DNA of 56,598 nt, taken from NCBI GenBank assembly GCA_964570325.1, contig CAZMXS010000024.1:1-56598 (forward strand), given 5' to 3'. Position numbers and translations under genes: made by a program. The notes under the pieces are model-generated. The model did not search any database and was not told the DNA's origin. It worked only from the letters and a program-made list of their open reading frames with translations. Of this stretch, positions 8,125 to 15,162 are shown in pieces. Source of the DNA: CAZMXS01 sp964570325 (GTDB taxonomy: Bacteria; Verrucomicrobiota; Kiritimatiellia; CAIQIC01; CAZMXS01). Numbering within the stretch: position 1 is the first letter of the stretch; each line of letters starts with the position of its first letter.

Positions 8125-9821
8125 CCCGCAGCCTCACTCATTTCATCGTCGTCTTGCTATTGATCGTCGGCGGCATCTGGTTCGTCTGGCGGTGGGGTTT
8201 CTGCCGATTCTACGTGGATCCCAACGAACTGGCCATTATCACCGCCAAGATTGGCTCCGACTTGCCGCCCGGCGAAATCCTCGCCAAGAAAGGGCAAAAA
8301 GGCGTGCAGGAGGAAGTGCTCGGGGAGGGGCGGCATTTTCTAAACCCGTTTCTCTACGAACATCAGATCGTGCCCGTCACGTATATTCCGCCGGGTAAAG
8401 TCGGTATTGTGACCGCCAAGGTCGGCCGGGATTTGCCTGAAGGCGAGTTTCTCGCTAACCCCGGCGAGAAAGGCATCTGGCGCCACGTGCTCGGCCCCGG
8501 CAAGTACCGCCTCAATCCCATCGGCTACAAGGTGGATATCATTGACGCGATCAGCATCCCGATCGGTTTCGCGGGAGTCGTGACTTCGCTTGCCGGCGAA
8601 CAGGCGCCCGAAGGCCGGTTTGCACAGGCAAACCAAAAGGGAGTGCGCGCGGATATCCTGCAGCCGGGGCTGTATTACATCAACCCGCGCCAATACAAGG
8701 TGGACGTGCTGGAGATCGGCGTGAACCAGGTCTCGCTGCTCGGACGCGGCGGCAGCGCGGTCATCACGAAGCAACAGATTGCAACGCAGAATCGGGCAAT
8801 GGACGAGCTGGAGCGGAACGTGCTGCAGGAGCAGAAGGAGAAACGGGCCAGCTACATCTCCAATCTGTTCCAATCCTACAGCAGCGCTGACAAGGCGGCG
8901 CCGGGCGCGCCGCCGCCCGCGCCGCCGATCGCCCGGCAGGAGAGCTCGGCTTCGTTCGTGCTCAACCAATTCGTTGAATTTCCCTCGCGCGACGGATTCG
9001 AGATCAGCCTCGACATGACCGTGGAGTTTGAACTGTTGCCCGCCAACATCGCGTGGGTCTTTCGCAGTTACGGCGACCTGCCGGCCACCGTGGACAAGAT
9101 CATCATGCCGCAGATTCTCTCGATCTCGCGCTTGAAGGGCTCGGCCTACGGCGCGCGCGATTTTATTGTCGGCGAGGGCCGCGAGAAGTTCCAGAACGAC
9201 CTGACCGAATCGCTGGGCGAAGCCCTGAAGGAAAAGAAGATCATCGTCCACAACGCGCTGATCCGGCATGTCAATGTGCCGATGCAAATTCTCGATCCGA
9301 TCCAACAGGCCAGCATGGCGGTCGAGCAGGATCTGACCAACAAGGAGAAGCAGAACACCGCCAAGAAACTGGCGGAGTTGAATACCGAGATCAGCCTGAT
9401 TGAGCAAAGGCGCGAGCAGGTGGCGCAGGAAACCGAGAAGATCAAAGCCGAGATCAAGGCCGACCAGGAGAAGCAGGTTGCGCAGATCCGAGGCGAGACT
9501 TTGAAAGCCGTCGCCGAGATTGAGAAACAGACCGCCATGGTGCGCGCTGAAAAAGCAACCAAGCTCGGAAAGGCGCAAGCCGAAGTCACGCGGATGGTCG
9601 AAGGCGAAAAGGCCAACGGCTTCCAGCTCAAGATCAAGGCCTTCGGCGACCCGGTCGCCTACAACCAGTGGATGTTGGCGCAAGCCCTGAACACCAACCT
9701 TGACATCAACATCCTCCACGCCGGGACCGGCACGCTCTGGACGGATCTGGAGAAGGCCCGGCTTGGCGATCTCGGCGCGGCGCGCTTCATTGAAGCCGCG
9801 CCCAAGGCCTCGCCGCCGTAG
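8121..9821 (+). CDS. Second SPFH/band 7 membrane protein, paralogue of its neighbour
   Basis: A 566-residue relative of the preceding gene, with one membrane helix at about 8-27 and the same three N-terminal modules (about 33-88, 91-146, 149-203), each ending in a G-x-Y/H-x-x-N-P motif. A linker rich in Ala, Pro and charged residues (about 210-275) precedes the SPFH domain, and a long charged coiled coil runs to about residue 510. It uses a GTG start at 8121 that overlaps the upstream TGA, with an AAAGGGGG site before it. Two tandem paralogues suggest a hetero-oligomeric ring or cage at the membrane, as with HflK/HflC, though neither protein looks like those. Confidence 0.82.
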   Translation: MTRSLTHFIVVLLLIVGGIWFVWRWGFCRFYVDPNELAIITAKIGSDLPPGEILAKKGQKGVQEEVLGEGRHFLNPFLYEHQIVPVTYIPPGKVGIVTAKVGRDLPEGEFLANPGEKGIWRHVLGPGKYRLNPIGYKVDIIDAISIPIGFAGVVTSLAGEQAPEGRFAQANQKGVRADILQPGLYYINPRQYKVDVLEIGVNQVSLLGRGGSAVITKQQIATQNRAMDELERNVLQEQKEKRASYISNLFQSYSSADKAAPGAPPPAPPIARQESSASFVLNQFVEFPSRDGFEISLDMTVEFELLPANIAWVFRSYGDLPATVDKIIMPQILSISRLKGSAYGARDFIVGEGREKFQNDLTESLGEALKEKKIIVHNALIRHVNVPMQILDPIQQASMAVEQDLTNKEKQNTAKKLAELNTEISLIEQRREQVAQETEKIKAEIKADQEKQVAQIRGETLKAVAEIEKQTAMVRAEKATKLGKAQAEVTRMVEGEKANGFQLKIKAFGDPVAYNQWMLAQALNTNLDINILHAGTGTLWTDLEKARLGDLGAARFIEAAPKASPP

Positions 9822-9981
9822 CCGAAGCCGGCGCACGATATGGGTTGATTACCCGGCGCGCCCGGCCGCGCATCGCACCCGCCGGGATAGGCGCGGGGCC
9901 TTGGTCGGGACAACCGGCCGTTCATCCCCATCGCTCCCAACGGTCGCGCCCGACCCAATCCCTGGATATCAATGCCTGGGC
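9822..9981. other. Non-coding stretch, nothing recognised
   Basis: Between the end of the second SPFH gene and the promoter at 9982 I see no convincing ORF, RNA gene or terminator. Together with the leader downstream of the promoter it makes a 349-base interval without a recognised gene. Confidence 0.5.
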
Positions 9982-10013
9982 TTGACATCATCCTGTTATG
10001 AGCATATGTTCAT
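9982..10013 (+). promoter_or_regulatory. Sigma-70 promoter with overlapping palindromic operator
   Basis: TTGACA at 9982-9987 is followed, after exactly 17 bases, by TATGTT at 10005-10010. Over the spacer end and -10 lies ATGAGCATATGTTCAT (9998-10013), a 16-base palindrome with 7 of 8 pairs matched. A protein bound there would block the polymerase, so a repressor site is likely. The TGA(A)CATATGTTCA core is reminiscent of ArsR/SmtB-type metal-sensor operators. Transcription would begin near 10017, leaving a leader of about 150 bases before the DUF134 gene. No ArsR gene is present in the window; the DUF134 protein could itself be the ligand. Confidence 0.6.
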
Positions 10014-10170
10014 TATGAAAAAAGCTCAACAGGTGAAAAATACTGTGAATTATGGATATTTGAGTGGCGGCGCGTCTTTCCATGACAAGCGGAAGGACGC
10101 GCAAGGGTCGGACACCGGCGGCGCGGGCGACCCGTCCATAACTCGGTGTATTCGATAACGGAGATTATGC

Positions 10171-10542
10171 ATGCCCAGACCTTGTTGCCCGCGGCGGGTA
10201 GGTTTCTTGCCGGGCGTCAATTACTTCAAGCCGGCCGGCGTGCCTTTGCGGGATCTTGAAGAGGTAGTGGTGACGCTGGACGAACTGGAATCCCTGCGCC
10301 TCGCCGACTTGCAGGGATTATATCAAGAACAAGCCGCAGAACAGATGAAGATTTCGCGTCCCACGTTCGCGCGCATCGTTGAGGCCGCGCGAAAAAAGGT
10401 CGCCGACGCGCTCATCAACTGCAAGGCCCTGCGTTTGGAGGGGGGCCCCGTTGCGATCCCGCCGGCAGCGGAGCACGGGGGCCGCTGGGGGCGCCGACGG
10501 GGTTGTTGTCATCAGGCGGGAAACAAGGAACAAGACTCATGA
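10171..10542 (+). CDS. DUF134 family HTH protein
   Basis: This 123-residue protein carries the start M-P-R-P-C-C-P-R-R-V and the block L-D-E-L-E-S-L-R-L-A-D, then the helix-turn-helix Q-E-x-A-A-E-x-M-x-I-S-R-P-T-F of DUF134, a family related to sigma-70 region 4. Such proteins are small putative DNA-binding regulators often found beside NifX-like proteins in anaerobes. The Cys pair at residues 5-6 could hold a metal. GGAG lies upstream of the ATG. It overlaps the NifX-like gene by four bases (ATGA). It is first in the cluster and is the natural candidate to control the promoter at 9982, which is inference. Confidence 0.9.
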   Translation: MPRPCCPRRVGFLPGVNYFKPAGVPLRDLEEVVVTLDELESLRLADLQGLYQEQAAEQMKISRPTFARIVEAARKKVADALINCKALRLEGGPVAIPPAAEHGGRWGRRRGCCHQAGNKEQDS

Positions 10543-10901
10543 AAATCGCCATCACGGTCCAAGGCAGCAGTCTCGACGATCCGCTTGATCCGCGCTTCGG
10601 CCGCGCCCGGCGATTCCTGGTTGTGGATACCGTGTCCGGCGCGACGACCATCCGCGACAATACGGTCAATCTGAACGCCACGCAGGGCGCCGGCATCCAG
10701 ACGGCGCAAAATGTGGCCGACGCGGGCGCAACAGCCGTAATCACCGGACACGTCGGGCCCAAGGCGTTCAAGGTGCTGCAGGCGGCCGGAATTGCGATCT
10801 ATCTGGCGGAGACCAGCAGCGCGCGCGCGGCCTTGGAACAATATCAGCATGGCGCTTTACGGCAGCAGCAAACGGCCGATGTCGAAGGCCATTGGAGTTA
10901 A
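10539..10901 (+). CDS. NifX/NifB-like dinitrogenase iron-molybdenum cofactor-binding protein
   Basis: A 120-residue single-domain protein of the dinitrogenase FeMo-cofactor family: M-K-I-A-I-T-V-Q-G start, D-P-R-F-G-R-A in the first loop, the central G-A-G-I-Q-T-A-Q, and G-H-V-G-P-K-A-F followed by a G-I-x-I-Y strand. Members bind metal-sulfur clusters such as FeMo-co precursors or the Mo-Cu cluster of orange protein. No nif genes occur here, so nitrogen fixation is not implied. The ATG at 10539 overlaps the DUF134 stop; longer in-frame starts lie inside that gene. A second domain of the same family is fused to Mrp further downstream. Confidence 0.9.
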   Translation: MKIAITVQGSSLDDPLDPRFGRARRFLVVDTVSGATTIRDNTVNLNATQGAGIQTAQNVADAGATAVITGHVGPKAFKVLQAAGIAIYLAETSSARAALEQYQHGALRQQQTADVEGHWS

Positions 10902-10920
10902 AATCAGAAAGGAGTCAAAC

Positions 10921-11265
10921 ATGCCAAACCATGACGGAACCGGACCGATGGGTATGGGGCCGATGACCGGGCGCGCAGCGGGATTCTGCGCGGGATATAG
11001 CGTGCCGCGCCACCTGAATCTGGGGGGCGGCCGCATTGGCGACGGCTGGAGAGGAAACGGCGGCGGGCGCGGCCGGCGGAATAGCTTCTATGCCACCGGG
11101 CGCCCCGGATGGGCGCGGGGCAGCGCTCCGTATGCTCCAGCCGCCGCGGCCGGCCCGACACCGGAACAGAAACTGGAGTGGCTCAAGAGACAGGCGGCGC
11201 GTTGCGAACAGGCCCTTGAGGATATCCGGAAACGGATCACGGAACTGACCACCAGCGAAAGTTGA
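10921..11265 (+). CDS. DUF5320-like glycine-rich protein
   Basis: A 114-residue protein with the signature start M-P-x-x-D-G-T-G-P-x-G-x-G-P-M-T-G-R, followed by G-F-C-A-G and a Gly/Arg-rich low-complexity middle, and ending in a helix with P-T-P-E-Q-K-L-E-W-L-K and coiled-coil spacing. This matches DUF5320, a short family that habitually accompanies NifX-like and Mrp genes in anaerobes. Its role is unknown. AAAGGAG precedes the ATG by eight bases. It lies 19 bases after the NifX-like gene and is probably co-transcribed with it. A gap of 208 bases to the next gene shows no clear structure. Confidence 0.82.
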   Translation: MPNHDGTGPMGMGPMTGRAAGFCAGYSVPRHLNLGGGRIGDGWRGNGGGRGRRNSFYATGRPGWARGSAPYAPAAAAGPTPEQKLEWLKRQAARCEQALEDIRKRITELTTSES

Positions 11266-11473
11266 GCGGCGCCTTTAGCGCAGCTTGCGCGACGCTGGCC
11301 ATGTGCATGGGCCTATTTTCTCCGCCATTTGGGATGAGCATTAGCCAGATATCCAAGTATAGTAGCGTATTCATGCGGGCGCGCCGCAGCCGAACCGGGT
11401 GGAACGGCAGCGATATCCCTTGGCGCGCCCGCTCAAACAACGCAACTGGAACAACCTTGGAGCGAGCAACAAG

Positions 11474-12676
11474 ATGAGCCGCAAAAATAGCGCGCGCCCC
11501 CATTATGCACAACGTCAACCCGCTGACCCGTTGACCCCTTACGGCAACCGCCCGATGGTCACGCCCATCGTGAACGCCGTTAACTATGAGTATCTCGATT
11601 TTGAGGTGCTGCGGCAAATCACCGATGGCGAAATTGACGGGTACACATATCACCGCGACGACAACCCGACCGTGCGCGCGGTAGAGAAAAAAATCGCCGC
11701 GCTGGAGAATGCGGCCGACTGCGTCGTCTGCACCACAGGCATGGCCGCCTGCACCATGGTCTATCTCACCTACCTGCGGGCCGGCGGGCATCTGATCCTT
11801 TTCCACGACATCTACGGCGCGCACTACAAAGTTTCACTAATCCTCGAACGCCTGGGCGTGGAGGTGACGTGGGTGAACGCTGCCCGATGGCGAAATGTGG
11901 AGCGCCACCTCAAACCCAACACGCAAATGATCTTCCTGGAGACGCCCAGCAATCCGCTCTGCAAGGTGATTGACATCGCCGCGGTGCGCGCCATGGCAGA
12001 CCGGGTGGGCGCCATGTTGGTGGTAGACAACACCTTTGCGACCCCCTACCACCAGCACCCGCTCGAACTTGGCGCCCACCTGGTGGTGCACAGCGCGACC
12101 AAGGCGCTCGGCGGGCATAACGACCTGATGGCCGGCGCCATCGCCGGCTCGAAGGAGGACTACGACAAGCTGTGGTTCACCCGGCAGGCGATCGGAACCA
12201 CGTTGGATGCCTACTCCGCTTCGCTGCTTGAGCGCGGATTGAAAACCTTCCCGCTGCGGGCCGAGCGCATGGCCGCCAACGCCATGGCGGTAGCGGAGCA
12301 CTTGGTCCAATGCCCGGCCGTTAGTAATGTGCGCTATCCCGGGCTGAGAGACTTTGACGGCCACGAGTTCGCGGCCCGGCAAATGCGGCACGGTTTTGGC
12401 GGCATGTTGGCATTTGAGGTCGGGCAGACCCAGGCCGACGCCAAACGCTTTATTTCCGCGCTCCGCGTGATTTGCCACGCCGTCAGCCTGGGCTCCACGG
12501 AATCGCTGATCTGCATCCCCTTCCTAACCACCATGCTCTATATGCCGCCCGAGCGGCGTACCATCTTCGGAGTCAAACCCAATACCGTGCGTCTATCGGT
12601 CGGCATCGAACCGATAGCGGAACTGCTGGCGGATCTTGACCAGGCCCTGAGCCGAATCCGGAAAAGAAGGCGTTGA
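11474..12676 (+). CDS. Cys/Met-metabolism PLP enzyme (methionine gamma-lyase/cystathionine gamma-synthase type)
   Basis: A 400-residue fold-type I enzyme of the gamma family. The PLP lysine is K210 in H-S-A-T-K-A-L-G-G-H. The cofactor phosphate loop is T-T-G-M-A-A (87-92); the ring-stacking position and E-T-P-S-N-P (156-161), then V-V-D-N-T-F-A (183-189), are all present. R-L-S-V-G-I-E near the end binds the substrate carboxylate. The family cleaves or exchanges the gamma bond of sulfur amino acids; lyase, synthase and sulfhydrylase cannot be separated by eye. In this context it may release H2S or methanethiol for cofactor work. The ATG at 11474 was chosen because conserved sequence starts soon after; GGAG lies 13 bases upstream. 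Confidence 0.9.
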   Translation: MSRKNSARPHYAQRQPADPLTPYGNRPMVTPIVNAVNYEYLDFEVLRQITDGEIDGYTYHRDDNPTVRAVEKKIAALENAADCVVCTTGMAACTMVYLTYLRAGGHLILFHDIYGAHYKVSLILERLGVEVTWVNAARWRNVERHLKPNTQMIFLETPSNPLCKVIDIAAVRAMADRVGAMLVVDNTFATPYHQHPLELGAHLVVHSATKALGGHNDLMAGAIAGSKEDYDKLWFTRQAIGTTLDAYSASLLERGLKTFPLRAERMAANAMAVAEHLVQCPAVSNVRYPGLRDFDGHEFAARQMRHGFGGMLAFEVGQTQADAKRFISALRVICHAVSLGSTESLICIPFLTTMLYMPPERRTIFGVKPNTVRLSVGIEPIAELLADLDQALSRIRKRRR

Positions 12677-12815
12677 TGAATACCGGCCATACGCGGCGCC
12701 TATATTGTCAGTCGCTTTTCGCGCGTCCCGCCGCACTACGCGCGTCGGCGACTCGCGCGGATTCCGGCTCGAACGCATTGGGCATGCTACCCGCCCACGA
12801 GGAACCCATCCTGCC

Positions 12816-13370
12816 ATGTTAAAGCAAGTCCAATTTTGCGCGAACCATGGGCGGCGTATCGCGCGCTATCGCCGCCTCGCTTTCCGCGCCGGACTTAATC
12901 TGTTGATTGGCCCCAACGGCACGGGCAAAAGCACGGTCCTGCGGGCTGTCGCCGGTTGCCCCGACTGCCGGCGCAGTGAGACCGGCCCAACCGACTATGT
13001 GTTTTTCGACACCCAGACCATGGATCCCCGGTCGGCTGACGGCCCGACGGGCAGTTACGCAAACATGCTCCTCCGCACCCGCGCGTTGTTTTCATCCCAC
13101 GGCGAAATCCTCCAAGCCGCTTTCTCCACCTTGACGATCACGCCGCGCACCTGCCTGCTGCTCGACGAACCGGAGTCCGGGCAGGACTTCGATCATATCC
13201 TCGCCTTGCGCGCGGCCATTAGCCGTGCCGTCGCTCGCGGCGCGCAAGTCATCTGCGCTTCGCACCAGACGCTGTTCTGGAACCACGCGCATTGCATCGA
13301 ACTGCGCCGCGGTTATCGCCAACGAGTCACTCGCGCCTTCTGCCGGATGAAATGCCTGGATTCAAAATGA
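12816..13370 (+). CDS. Small ABC/SMC-type ATPase
   Basis: This 184-residue protein is a minimal ATP-binding cassette: Walker A G-P-N-G-T-G-K-S-T (32-40), a short signature-like S-S-H-G-E (93-97), Walker B C-L-L-L-D-E-P-E (113-120) and the switch His at residue 150 (A-S-H-Q-T). It lacks the long helical region of transporter ATPases and there is no permease nearby, so it probably acts in the cytoplasm on a protein or DNA partner. Cys48 and Cys51 form an odd C-P-D-C pair after the P-loop, a possible metal or redox site. Its stop overlaps the start of the first MinD/ferredoxin gene (ATGA). Confidence 0.78.
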   Translation: MLKQVQFCANHGRRIARYRRLAFRAGLNLLIGPNGTGKSTVLRAVAGCPDCRRSETGPTDYVFFDTQTMDPRSADGPTGSYANMLLRTRALFSSHGEILQAAFSTLTITPRTCLLLDEPESGQDFDHILALRAAISRAVARGAQVICASHQTLFWNHAHCIELRRGYRQRVTRAFCRMKCLDSK

Positions 13371-14251
13371 GCGCCTTCTCCATCGCCATCGCCAGCGGCA
13401 AGGGCGGCACCGGTAAAACCACGGTAGCCGTTGGGCTGGCGGGCTTCCTCGCCGCGCAGGGCGAAGCGGTCCAGTATCTCGACTGCGACGTCGAAGAGCC
13501 CAACGGGCATATCTTCCTGAAACCTGAGATCACCCGGATCGAAGAAGTGGGGCTGCCCGTGCCGGCGATTGACGCAGACCGCTGCACGGCCTGCGGCCGG
13601 TGCGCGCAGGTTTGCGCCTACAACGCAATGATAGTCCTGAAAACCGCGCTCGTATTTCCCGAGCTCTGTCATGGATGCGGCGGCTGTCAAGCAGCCTGCC
13701 CAACCGGCGCCATCCGGGAGCAACCCCGCATGATCGGTGTGATCGAAACCGGCCGCGCCGGCCAACTCGCTTTCGCGCAAGGCCGCCTCAACCTCGGCGA
13801 ACCCATGGCGCCGCCGGTGATCCGCGCAGTCAAACGGATGCGTCAAGCCGGCGGGTTCGCGCTGCTCGACGCCCCTCCGGGCACATCCTGCCCGGTGGTC
13901 GCGACGGTCCGCGACGTCAACTATGTGCTGCTGGTCGCCGAACCAACACCGTTCGGATTGAATGACCTGCGCCTGGCCGCGCAGTTGATGCGGCAACTGG
14001 AACGGCCTTGCGGAGTGGTGATCAATCGGGCGGATATCGGCAACGACGATATACGCGCCTATGCCCGCTCCGAGGCCATCCCCGTCCTGGCCGAGATTCC
14101 AGATGACCGGCGGATTGCGGAGACCTATTCACGGGGCGAGCCGGCGCTGAACGCCCTGGCCAACTGGCCGGACTTGGCGCAGGCGCTTTGGGACAACCTG
14201 CGGCAGTCCTCCGCACAAATGCAACCCACAACCTGGGCTGAGTCCGCGTGA
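13367..14251 (+). CDS. MinD-family ATPase with double [4Fe-4S] ferredoxin insert (1)
   Basis: A 294-residue SIMIBI P-loop ATPase with the deviant Walker A S-G-K-G-G-T-G-K-T-T (10-19), including the signature Lys12. Inserted after the first third is a two-cluster ferredoxin domain: Cys 73/76/79/83 and Cys 101/104/107/111, each C-x2-C-x2-C-x3-C followed by Ala or Pro. A later D-A-P-P-G-T-S-C-P is the Walker B/switch region. Such proteins resemble NifH, ArsA and Mrp and are thought to couple ATP hydrolysis to electron or cluster transfer. The start at 13367 overlaps the ATPase stop by four bases, and its own stop overlaps the sister gene (GTGA). Confidence 0.92.
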   Translation: MSAFSIAIASGKGGTGKTTVAVGLAGFLAAQGEAVQYLDCDVEEPNGHIFLKPEITRIEEVGLPVPAIDADRCTACGRCAQVCAYNAMIVLKTALVFPELCHGCGGCQAACPTGAIREQPRMIGVIETGRAGQLAFAQGRLNLGEPMAPPVIRAVKRMRQAGGFALLDAPPGTSCPVVATVRDVNYVLLVAEPTPFGLNDLRLAAQLMRQLERPCGVVINRADIGNDDIRAYARSEAIPVLAEIPDDRRIAETYSRGEPALNALANWPDLAQALWDNLRQSSAQMQPTTWAESA

Positions 14252-15162
14252 AAGAACTCGTCATCATCAGCGGCAAGGGCGGCACCGGTAAAACCAGCGT
14301 GACCGCTGCTTTCGCCGTGCTGGCGGGGCAGTCCGTGCTGGTGGATGGCGATGTTGACGCGGCCGACCTGCACCTGATCCTGCAACCGCAGGTCCGGCAG
14401 CGCGCGGAATTTCGCAGCGGGCACATCGCCATCATCCGAACGGACGCCTGTATCGGTTGCGGGAATTGCCAGGCCCAGTGCCGGTTCGATGCCATCCGGC
14501 CGACCAAAGCGGGCATGGCCTTCCGCGTGGATGCGGTCGGCTGCGAAGGTTGCGGGGTTTGTGTGCGGTCTTGTCCGGTAAAAGCCATTGATTTCCCAGA
14601 ACGAGTGATCGGCGAATGGTATGTTTCCGAGACTCGCTGCGGCCCCATGCTGCATGCGCACTTGAAGCCCGGCGGAGAAAACTCCGGGAAACTGGTTACA
14701 CAGATCCGCGCCGAAGCGCGTCAGCAGGCGCAAGCGCGGGATTTGCCGCTGCTCTTGCTGGACGGACCGCCCGGCATCGGATGCCCAGTGATCGCCTCGA
14801 TCACCGGCGCATCCCAAATCCTGGTGGTGACCGAGCCGACCTGCTCCGGCTGGCATGACTTGGAACGTGTCCTGGGTTTGGCGCGTCACTTCCGGGTGCC
14901 CGCATGGATTTGCGTCAACAAATGGGATATCAATCCGGCGCAAACCGAGCGGATTGAAAAAGCAGCCGGCGGGTGTGGCGCGCGCATCGCGGGACGCATC
15001 CGTTATGATCGCGCCGTCACGGACGCCCAATTAAAAGGATGTTCCTTTGTGGAGTCGCGGACCGGCGCGGCCGCGGCCGATCTGGAGGCAATTTGGAAGG
15101 TGCTATCCACAGAAATGTCCATTCAAACCAACAACAGGAGCCCGCTGGATGAAAAGCACTGA
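14248..15162 (+). CDS. MinD-family ATPase with double [4Fe-4S] ferredoxin insert (2)
   Basis: The 304-residue sister of the preceding gene: deviant Walker A S-G-K-G-G-T-G-K-T-S (8-17) and two ferredoxin motifs at Cys 68/71/74/78 and Cys 99/102/105/109, then D-G-P-P-G-I-G-C-P. It starts with GTG, overlapping the previous TGA, and ends 14 bases inside the Mrp-NifX gene. The two ATPases are clearly diverged, so they probably form a heterodimer; the P-loop NTPase dimer interface needs two such subunits. In related pairs of anaerobes they sit next to NifX-like proteins, as here. The electron donor and target are unknown. Confidence 0.92.
   Translation: MKELVIISGKGGTGKTSVTAAFAVLAGQSVLVDGDVDAADLHLILQPQVRQRAEFRSGHIAIIRTDACIGCGNCQAQCRFDAIRPTKAGMAFRVDAVGCEGCGVCVRSCPVKAIDFPERVIGEWYVSETRCGPMLHAHLKPGGENSGKLVTQIRAEARQQAQARDLPLLLLDGPPGIGCPVIASITGASQILVVTEPTCSGWHDLERVLGLARHFRVPAWICVNKWDINPAQTERIEKAAGGCGARIAGRIRYDRAVTDAQLKGCSFVESRTGAAAADLEAIWKVLSTEMSIQTNNRSPLDEKH

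Noticed and set aside
6598..9836. Two minus-strand ORFs of about 480-500 codons opposite the SPFH genes
   Set aside because: They mirror the SPFH coiled coils; composition and lack of start sites show they are shadows.
10015..10158. 47-codon ORF starting near the transcription start of the metal-sulfur cluster
   Set aside because: Its ATG coincides with the predicted start site, it has no ribosome site and no recognisable sequence; probably untranslated leader.
10539..10901. Nitrogen fixation function from the NifX-like proteins
   Set aside because: No nifH, nifD, nifK, nifE or nifN is present; NifX-like domains are common in non-fixing anaerobes.
11266..11473. SAM- or cobalamin-type riboswitch in the 208-base gap before the PLP enzyme
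   Set aside because: I could not find the conserved core or pairing of any such riboswitch.
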